Origin: Rugalucina vietnamica
Taxonomy: Eukaryota; Mollusca; Bivalvia; Lucinida; Lucinidae
DNA length: 64,000 nt
Reading direction: 5' to 3'
Assembly (NCBI GenBank): GCA_964017185.1
Contig: OZ024870.1
Span: forward strand, 24,265,621-24,329,620
Part shown: positions 56,320 through 64,000 of the stretch, in pieces
How positions within the stretch are numbered: position 1 is the first letter of the stretch
Layout of the letters: every line of letters begins with the position of its first letter
Made by a program: the position numbers and the translations under genes
Notes under the pieces: generated by a model
Databases searched by the model: none
Seen by the model: the letters and a program-made list of their open reading frames with translations, nothing else
What the model was told of the DNA's origin: nothing

Positions 56320-56648
56320 CTCGTGTGGCTTTTCGGGTATTTGATTGTACAGCATAAAACTTCAGGCCAATATCTACCAAAAACTTGATCCATCGACATG
56401 TTTAAGAGATATAGACTTATAAAAAAACTTTAACCAAAAACTTTAACACAAAATTTCTAAGTCCGTGACCGTGACCTTGACCCAGGTGGGCCGTGATGGT
56501 ACAGCATAAAACTTCAGACCAATATCTACCAACATGCAAAGAATCAACTTGATCCACCGATATGTTCAAGAGATATAGACTTTAACCAAAAACTTAAACA
56601 TTTGAGCAACGCCGACGCCGACCCAACAGGGTCCTGTACAGGAGAGCT
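56320..56648 (-). mobile_element. Helentron/pearl-like element, truncated copy
   Basis: Read on the minus strand from 56648 it starts AGCTCTCCTGTACAGGACCC, then GTCGGCGTCGGCGTTGC, AAGTCTATATCTCTTGAACA, GATCAAGTTGATTCTTTGCA and TGACCTTGA-type motifs, as in the ~168-bp units at 8033 and 9719. One and a half units remain and the 3' hairpin end is missing. Confidence 0.75.
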
Positions 56649-57296
56649 AAAAATGAATTCCAAGGATTTATACTTGAAACTTACAACTCGCGGTATGTTT
56701 ACGATTAAGTATCTAGCACATTTCAACAAGAAATACTTGTACGGACCAGCAGTTGAACAAAATGAGACAGCGGCTCAATATTGTATCTATAAACTGTCAA
56801 ATTCTAAAAAGGCATAATTGTCCGGAGAATTAAGCAAAATTGCTGTCGATAATTTATGCAGTATCATGCTGTTTTCCTAAATAAATGCAACCCAATTTCA
56901 CCCTTATTAGCTGTTAAGCGGCTTTAAACTTAATTCGGCCCAGTTAGCAGCCCAGTGAAAGAAGGCTTGAGGCTTTTAAAGCGGACTATGTGATTAAAAC
57001 ATAAAATTGTTCAACGGAAAAAATCCATTTCAAGATTTTTCAAGATATTTGGAGAGCGACGCGTCTAGACGTTTATAAATTTTTAGTCAATCTATCATAA
57101 CGATCTTTTCAGCGGCTCCTCGAGTAAACCATAAGCCAAAATAAATCTTTGACACTCAAAGCAAGCCTCTTCATGAAAATTATGTCGGTTCGGGTATATG
57201 TATCGTTTCACCATTGCCGACGGTGAATTTGAGCTAAACTCGCAATAAGCACCTTCACTGGTTTGACAGTGCCCGGCCATTATTATCAGAATTATT
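56649..57296. other. No gene recognised
   Basis: Short frames on both strands without motifs. Confidence 0.4.
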
Positions 57297-57603
57297 CACT
57301 AGTCATTTGTAACCACGCCCCCCCCCCACCCCCAGGGGAGTGCGGGAAATAGCAGTGGAAATGAGCGGGCTTTGACCAAAGTTTTGTCACGGCAGTGCGG
57401 CGGAAATACCCGGGTTTAGCTTTATATAGACAAAAAGGACCGTGAAATGAAAATAGCAAAGTGCGGGGGGAAAACAGTGGTTTTACCAAAGAGCAGTGCC
57501 CCTCAGTGTGGGACTTTTTTATTAGGCATTTGCTGGACCAAATGTCAAAGTCCGGGCCCCGCTATTCCCTGGGGTGGGGGGTCGTGGTTACAAATGACTA
57601 GTG
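57297..57603. mobile_element. TIR element, 307 bp, with perfect 21-bp ends
   Basis: The ends are CACTAGTCATTTGTAACCAC+G (57297-57317) and its exact inverted copy (57583-57603). Similarity extends inward as CCCACCCCCAGGGG / CCCTGGGGTGGGGG. The inside is GC-rich compared with its surroundings. Only one copy is in the window. Confidence 0.88.
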
Positions 57604-58646
57604 CATAAACATTAAATGCCACCAAAGACCATGAATATTGACAAGTACAAGAATCACTTGCTGGAAACTGGAGTAAACGAACGAACCAACAACGAGGACC
57701 ACGGCGATATTGTACCGAGTGTCATAAATGAACTGCGATATGCCATTTGACAAAAAGTTCCGTCAACACCTAGTTATCTATTTGTCGAAAGATAACCGTA
57801 GGCCTACTACCGACAACCACATTTTGAAATTTCGGCGGATCCTAGGAACTCTTTTCCTTACTCTGTGAACAGAGTGCCTATGTAGAAATGTCATAAACGG
57901 GGTTGCTCAGTATAGTCTCGGCTGGTTGTACATTTAATAAAAACTCTGTAACACAAGGCCTGGCTCGAACGCAGACGTTAATAATGACAAAACTGATAAT
58001 ATCGCGAAAGTGGCTACATTAGTATAATCAGTAGGTAAATATTTTGACGACCTTGATTAAATCCATTGAAAAAACTAGTAAGCCAGTGCAATAAAATGAC
58101 CGTGACAAGACAGTTTGGATAAGATAAAATCAGCAGTCCAATATTATGTAAAAATACAGACCTTCCTACTTTCAAATATAAACCATACGGCCCATGCATA
58201 CGGTGTTCATCAACAAAAATGTCAAACAAATCAATTCTTGGAATTGGGGTTAAATTAAGTCAACTTCGCTGCATCCAATGTACGACGGCATTTATTTTTA
58301 GATACGATAGAGTTCAAAGGCATGTGCATGATTTGAGTTAGCTTGATACTAAAAATGTCAATGCGCGCTGCTATCTATACATGTAACTTTCACAACGAAT
58401 AACTCATTGTCAAAGCTGTCAGAACGTTTTCAATACATATATGCATATGTATACGTTCTGATACATGTGTTTTGTTCCCATGCATTGTTTAGTTTAGAAA
58501 CGGTGGGGTTTAGGACACCCCTCGTATTTATTTCTGCTGTTCAGAGACAGACGTGTAGGCTTTAAGAATGGGTGTAGTTCTGGTGTCTCGCAGTGAGATA
58601 ATGGCTTTGAAGATTATTATACGTTAATTTATAATGCAATAAAATA
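57604..58646. other. No gene recognised
   Basis: No supported frame, repeat or RNA. Confidence 0.4.
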
Positions 58647-58862
58647 TGAGCCTTCGCATGAGAAAACCAACAATTTGGGTTTCAGACCAGGTCCGAAACA
58701 AATCGGGCTGTACAGTCACAAAAGATGGTTAGAGGCTGGAAATTTTGGATTTAGAAAGTAGAGGAATTGTACTATCCGTGTAGCGAAAACAAAGGCGCTG
58801 ATCAGCTTCTGCGCCTTTGTTTTTGCCTATGCAGATTGTTGGTTTTCCCATGCGGCGGCTCA
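58647..58862. mobile_element. TIR family A, copy with TA flanks
   Basis: TGAGCCTTCGCATGAGAAAA to GGTTTTCCCATGCGGCGGCTCA, TA on both sides. The central palindrome is shortened (GGCGCTGATCAGCTTCTGCGCC). Confidence 0.9.
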
Positions 58863-59404
58863 TATTTGTTTAAACTTCCATAAATAAATGCCACTAGGTA
58901 TCAGAACGGCAAGTACATGATAATCTATACAAACACTGGCTTTAAGAAAAAAAATATGACCATATAATAAACGGCGCAATGTATGCAAATATTTGATTTA
59001 ATGCAATAAAATGTATAGCTTATGGGCAATAAGGCTAGTTTATGCAAACCAGTCAAATAGATTATGAGCAGTGACAAAATAGATAAGATGGTATCTTAAA
59101 ATATTCGAAAACAGTAAAAATAAACAACAAAAAACTTTCCGCTCAAATTGTTGATTTGAAAACCGACGGAGGCTTTGAAGTTCAGCGACTTTTAAAATTG
59201 TACAGCTGCTACAGCACGTGTACTTTTCAAAGTATTGTGGTGCGGTTTCGGTCAGCTCCATATTATGATAATTTATATCAAAAACGTTTTCATTGTACTT
59301 TTTCCCATAAATTATCATCGCTGAGACTTAAATATCAATGTTAAAAAAGGCACCGTCACACAGAACCTTCGGAGTTTATTCAGTTTCAGGAGGAATTGTG
59401 ATAA

Positions 59405-59640
59405 TCATTCTGATCGTTACCCATTTTTTGACGAATGAAATCGCCATCATTATCAATTTGTTGAGTCCACTTTCATTTTAGGGGCGTTATGAGTAATTTT
59501 AAATTCTTATCTCATTTTTCGATGAAATTTTCCTATGCAACCAGAATAGCCCCAGATGGGACGCCACGTTTTGCGGCGTCACATCTGGGGCTATATTGTT
59601 TGCCAATGCCCCATAACAAGGACGGTAGGCTTATATGAGT
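59405..59640. mobile_element. Palindromic family D, best copy
   Basis: The core is ATAGCCCCAGATGGGACGCC ... GGCGTCACATCTGGGGCTAT with GTTTTGCGGC at the turn, flanked by GTTGAGTCCACTTTCATTTT and TTGTTTGCCAATGCCCCATA. Confidence 0.8.
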
Positions 59641-60682
59641 TAAAGTTGTTCCCAAACATGTATGTTCATCCTACAGTCTTATATTGGCATCATTTGCGTT
59701 GGTTGCATCCGGATAACCACAGTGGCGTAGTCACAAGTTTTAAATATGCAAACCTAGACATTTTTGCAGTAAGCAATGTAGCAATAGATTTTCATTACAA
59801 CCCTTTGTCGTGCTTTTAGAATAGCCAGAGTTTGTCAGAATATATTAAGCACCAATTAGTCATACACATTTCAATGCAGCATGCATATTTTAAGCATGAT
59901 TTCTAAACCATTATGTGGAAACAAGATTTTGAAACAAAACAAATATGAAAACTACATCTGACAAATGAAAACTACAAATGACACTAGTTGCATTCGTTTG
60001 ACACAGTAGATATGAAAAGCAAATGTTTGACAAACCCATGCAAATATTTGGAATTAATTTCCTTTTAAAGGCAGCGAAATGTCATTTCTACAAAAATGAC
60101 TCATAATCACTGAGGCGCTGCCAAAACTTTTAGTAGGAAACAGACTCATCAAAAATTCATTACGTGTAGCAATGAACATAAATTGCTGTTCAGCAGTTTA
60201 CTATAGAATGACCTTGACGAGTATGGTCTGACTAACTTTTATATGAAAATAAAAAAAAAAAGTGAAAAACAAATTCATGACTGTGACGTCTTGCTCAACG
60301 AACCTTAACTTTTTGAATTTTCATATTATACGCTTAGATTTTATGAAAGTAAACATTCTTCATTCAGTTGGTAACAGTATAAACATTTTTAAGAGTGCTA
60401 AAGTACCAATGTATATAAATTTTGTGCAGAATGTTGGTTTGATCGATATACATCTATCGTAACGTGTCAGTCAACAGCTTTTCAGTCATGTCCGCACGGG
60501 ACCAGCGTTTTATGAGTATTAACCATTACTATGTAAGAGTATTGCTTAAGGAGACTCCGTGGCGGAGGTACCTAACGTAGGGCATCACGATCCGAATACC
60601 GGAACCACTCTAGGGCAACCCTATCTGTGCAGAAACGGATGAGTGGATATGTCTTTCTTGGTGTGACATGAATCTTTAATAT
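59641..60682. other. No gene recognised
   Basis: Short frames only. The phrase TGAGTATTAACCATTACTAT (about 60513) resembles the tail of the second SINE type at 38115 and may be a very old copy. Confidence 0.35.
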
Positions 60683-60924
60683 CAGGGGCCAGTTGTTCAA
60701 AAATTCGTTAGCTTAACATCATCGTTAAGACCTCAACTCGTTAAGTAAATGCCGACTATATAAGCAAATACACTTATTTTAATTGATAAAATGTAAGAAT
60801 CCTTTGCATTGCAAAGAATTCTCACATTTTATCAACAACAAAAAAGTAACAGTGTATTTGAAATATTCATATTTGAAATTTTAACGAATCGATGACGTCG
60901 TTAATTTTGAACAACTGGCCCCTG
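60683..60924. mobile_element. TIR element, 242 bp
   Basis: CAGGGGCCAGTTGTTCAAAA (60683-60702) and its exact inverted copy TTTTGAACAACTGGCCCCTG (60905-60924). An internal foldback (TTGATAAAATGTAAGAATCC / GAATTCTCACATTTTATCAA) is centred on TTGCATTGCAA near 60812. CAGGGG...CCCCTG ends are common in hAT-type elements, but no 8-bp target duplication was seen. Confidence 0.88.
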
Positions 60925-61266
60925 GTCGTCGAATAATTTGAATATAAGCAATCCTTTATTTTTGTTATAATATCAAATTTTACTACAGCGACCTTGAATG
61001 TATAGGCTTTTCTTTTTCCTTCCACGTAAGCATTTTCCTTTTCATTCAATATTGACATTGTAAGAAAACGTGTTACAAATCTTTACGGCAAAATCAATGA
61101 TCTTGAATGAAGTTGTGGTACTATAAAGAAAATGCATTTCAAAGGATTTCTATTGCGATCCAAAATTATAATTAATAGTAATCTATTGGAGTAGCTATGG
61201 ACTGAGAAAAGGAAACTGCATGACAGAAAGATGTGACCGTCATATCATCTAGCAATGCAGAAATCC

Positions 61267-61508
61267 ATGGCCGAGGCCGAGTGGTTAAGGTCGCTGACTT
61301 CAGTGCTCTTGATCATTCGATCATCTCACCGCTATAGGTTCGCGCCTCGCACGGGGCACGAGTCACATGTGGGACAAGCCAAGTTCTGCTTGCGGGTGTG
61401 TCAGGTGGTCTTTCCCCGGGTACTCCGGTTTTCGCCCCACCTACCGATTGATTCGTCTCGATATGAGTGAAAAAGCTTGAAAGGGGCGTAAAACTGAATA
61501 AAAAAAAA
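61267..61508 (+). mobile_element. tRNA-derived SINE, full length
   Basis: GGCCGAGGCCGAGTGGTTAA head, the segment CTTGATCATTCGATCATCTC shared with the copy at 12222, B-box-like GGTTCGCGCCT, the same body and an AAACTGAATAAAAAAAA tail. No clear target duplication. Confidence 0.9.
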
Positions 61509-62138
61509 TCAGGAACGCTAAAACTACACTGTAACAGAAGGCAAAACATACAATTTATGAAAGCACAATGTAAGTTTGCGATTGAAACCAACACTCGAAA
61601 ATCTCCACAACGAAAGATCATGCGCATCACATTGTTGTTTGTTTTATCAGATTACATGTGACTTGTACAACATACTCAATGATACATTCAAATCGGTCAA
61701 CGTCCCAGACCCAATCTGGGTTTTTCATAGACGAAAAATAAACGCTCAAGAAAATCATGCATGCATGCGCATGTACACGCAGTTTGCACACAATCTTTCA
61801 CACACATGAAGTTTAACATTGCACAAATACGCATCATATATTAAAGGACAATCGGTCATCCTACTCTCTGATCCCACTAATGACACAAAGCATTGACATT
61901 AGCGTTTTATTGTGACATATGATCTCTGACTAACATTCTGTTTGTTACAAAATGATGGGATTTTAATTACCCTCATTGCATTTCATTAGCAGTATGTCCT
62001 TCATGATGTCCTGGGCCTATAGTTTCGTATAGCTTATATTAAGTTATTTGTCCTTGGAACTTCTTGAATATGCAAAGCAATGCTAATGCAACACATTTTG
62101 ATTAAGGACGAAATGTCGTAATTGCTTGATATCATTAA
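61509..62138. other. No gene recognised
   Basis: No supported feature. Confidence 0.4.
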
Positions 62139-62375
62139 TGAGCCGCATCGTGAGAAAACCGGTCTTCGGGGTTTCCGACCAGGTCCGACATAAACCGGGC
62201 TGTACAGTCTCAGAAGCAGGCTAGAAGCTTGACATTTCGGATTTAAGTAGAAGAGGAATTGTACTATCCGAGTAGCGAAAACAAAGGCGCTGATCAGCTT
62301 CGCAGTTACTGCGAAGCTAATCTGTGCCTTTGTTTTCGCATAGGCAAAAATCCGGTTTTCTCACGATGCGGCTCA
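62139..62375. mobile_element. TIR family A, well-preserved copy
   Basis: TGAGCCGCATCGTGAGAAAA and the exact inverted TTTTCTCACGATGCGGCTCA, with GGCGCTGATCAGCTTCGCAG / CTGCGAAGCTAATCTGTGCC in the middle. This copy is a good type sequence for the family. Confidence 0.95.
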
Positions 62376-63175
62376 TTTATGTACATGGAGTAAAGACACT
62401 ATGTAATTGAACGGCCAAAAGTCACCAATACATGCGTCAAAATACTACCAGATTACGTTTTCACACAGTCTAGTACTTATGCATATCAATGCCTTCCGAA
62501 TATTGCTGCTAAACGCCATCTTGTGGAACGGCTCTGTACATAGTGTTTCAGCTTTTGACAATACTGTAGAGATCACCCGTTGAACCTTGACTGATCAAAA
62601 ACGATGTTTTGAAGATCGTGTGTGTCCACGGTCAACAGACATTTGGTCAACAGACGTGGGAAAAACGATACAAAATCAATTGTAGACATCTTATAGTGAT
62701 AATATGTGGCATTTTGACTGGTAATTCAAGGGTGAAAAGGCCACACAAAATGACAAGGCCAATACACAAACTGCCTTTAAACAGACCAGAAAACTGTGAT
62801 AAATCGTCTGGAAAAGTTACAAAAGCTTGTTTAATTCGTAGTTTCATTTTACCGTACAACAATATACGTTTCATTATTAATGGGCAGGTAGAATTTAAAG
62901 TATGCAAAACGATCCAGAGCTTAATGCTAGTCACCAGCTGATTTTAATTGAAAACCCTGACGTAAAATAACAAACCGTAAAAGGTTGTTTTGGCTCAACA
63001 AAACAGTCTTATAAATGAACCAGATGTATGTTCGGAATTCAATGACACGATTCTATTTTCTTTGCATTTTTTCGTCATCAAGTTAGTGTCCCCAACCCCT
63101 AAGTGTATGGTTCGACTATAAGCCACGAGCTTAAAGAGAGAGAGGTTTCGCCCGTAAACATGGAACCGTGCAATC

Positions 63176-63281
63176 ATTTGTTGCTTATTGCACTTACAGC
63201 AGTCAGTGCCATGAGTATCTTCGGATATCTGGTGTTGAGCACTAGAAAGATCCGTTTCAATCAGTAACCCATCATATATAT
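63176..63281. repeat. 106-bp direct repeat, left copy
   Basis: From ATTTGTTGCTTATTGCACTT to AACCCATCATATATATA. It is repeated at 63521-63626 with three differences seen by eye. Confidence 0.95.
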
Positions 63282-63284
63282 AAT

Positions 63285-63520
63285 TGATCCGCCACGTGGG
63301 AAAACCAACAATCTGTCTAGGCGAAAACAAAGGCGCAGATCAGCTTCGCAGTAACTGCGAAGCCGATCAGCACCTTTGTTTTCGCTACTCGGATAGTACA
63401 GTTCCTCTTGTACTTAAATCCGAAATTTCGAGATCCTAGCTCTTTTCTGTGACTGTACAGGTCGGTTTATGTCGGACCTGGTCAAAAACCACACTGTTGG
63501 TTTTCCCACGAGGCGGCTCA
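63285..63520. mobile_element. TIR family A, copy between direct repeats
   Basis: TGATCCGCCACGTGGGAAAA to TTTTCCCACGAGGCGGCTCA. The inside is in reverse order to most copies (the palindrome comes first, then GTACAGGTCGG). Confidence 0.92.
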
Positions 63521-63626
63521 ATTTGTTGCTTATTGCACTTACAGCAGTCAGTGTCATGAGTATCTGCGGATATCTGGTGTTGAGCACTAGAAAGATCCGT
63601 TTCAATCAGTAACCCATCGTATATAT
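63521..63626. repeat. 106-bp direct repeat, right copy
   Basis: Starts directly at the MITE's right end; see the left copy at 63176-63281. Confidence 0.95.
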
Positions 63627-63783
63627 AGTCCATGCACGTGTATGAGACGATAAGCCTCGAGCTTTAAGAGCGAGGAATGTGCCATACACGCATTATCCTG
63701 CAATAAGTTGCTTGAACACCTTTTGCAGTTATAAATCTTGACTATATGCATAGACACACACTGTGTACATCTGCATGGACACA

Positions 63784-64000
63784 CAACATGCAACTATTGT
63801 CAGTGCCTATGCATCCACGATGACAAATGCAGATGAGGTTAAGGACAAGTTCTATTATGACTTAGACGACGTTATTTCTGCAACACCCCGTTCAGACAAG
63901 TTATCCAATGCCAGAGTTGGTAAGACCACCAGACCTGGGAAGGAGTTATAGGTCCAGAAGGTGTTGGAAAGTGCAACAGCAATGGTCTCTTGCTTCTAAG
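63784..64000 (+). pseudogene. LINE endonuclease fragment, broken, runs off the right edge
   Basis: The frame HATIVSAYASTMTNADEVKD then KFYYDLDDVISATPRSDKL matches the apurinic-type endonuclease (exonuclease-endonuclease-phosphatase) domain of LINE ORF2 proteins often annotated as craniofacial development protein 2-like. The expected D-F-N-A-R-V-G catalytic block is damaged: after SDKL the sequence goes straight to SNARVG, so residues before NARVG are deleted. A TAG follows at about 63949, then the reading shifts frame to GVGKCNSNGLLLLR, also family-typical. At least one deletion, one stop and one frameshift: a dead copy. Its 5' side is truncated. Confidence 0.8.

Noticed and set aside
60500-60620. 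Possible second copy of the intron 1 SINE type
   Set aside because: Only about 20 nt of tail-like sequence matches; too little to call.

Overview
The window looks like nuclear DNA from a mollusc, most likely a bivalve. It is AT-rich, intron-rich and crowded with short mobile elements. The only host gene I can support is a cytoplasmic intermediate filament (IF) gene with a lamin-type long rod and a lamin tail domain, the architecture known from mollusc non-neuronal IF proteins. There are no prokaryotic features, no CRISPR array, no rRNA and no free-standing tRNA gene. Species cannot be fixed from the sequence alone.

Host gene (17345-38839, minus strand). I rebuilt 11 exons by hand from splice sites and phase. 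Exon 1 (38839-38349) gives the head and start of the rod, exons 2-6 the rest of the rod, ending in the helix-termination motif TYRKLLEGEE. Exon 7 has two possible ends. Read to its own TAG it gives a 466-residue protein with a short Gly/Ser tail. Spliced at an internal GT (26330) it joins exons 8-11 in frame and gives a 574-residue protein with a lamin tail domain and no CaaX box. This matches the two-tail splicing known for snail IF-A/IF-B.

Left flank (1-17344). No host gene is recognised. It holds tRNA-derived SINEs (about 1037-1276, 12222-12470, 12596-12740, 15325-15544), a GCGGACATT repeat region (3880-4900), and a remarkable set of tandem-repeat-bearing elements (about 4900-8571 and 9719-10541). 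These have subterminal inverted repeats and a 3' hairpin of Helentron/pearl-like design, and they carry regular arrays of nuclear-receptor-type motifs: palindromic AGGTCA-N3-TGACCT at a 128-bp period, and TCAAGGTCA inverted pairs at a period of about 168 bp.

Right flank (38840-64000). This is mostly nested transposable elements. Two large foldback elements (40274-45124 and 46995-52593) have termini related to a short MITE family found across the window. The first was invaded by a 3.5-kb foldback element packed with GACGTC/TGACGTCA and flanked by ATA on both sides; inside that lies a 5'-truncated LINE with an open reverse-transcriptase C-terminal frame (42627-43772). A second LINE fragment (endonuclease domain) runs off the right edge.

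Throughout. At least 14 copies or pieces of one ~235-bp TIR family (GAGCCGC...GCGGCTC with a central palindrome) are scattered over both flanks and the gene's introns, two of them within about 30-45 bp of a splice acceptor. Other small TIR or palindromic families recur two to ten times.
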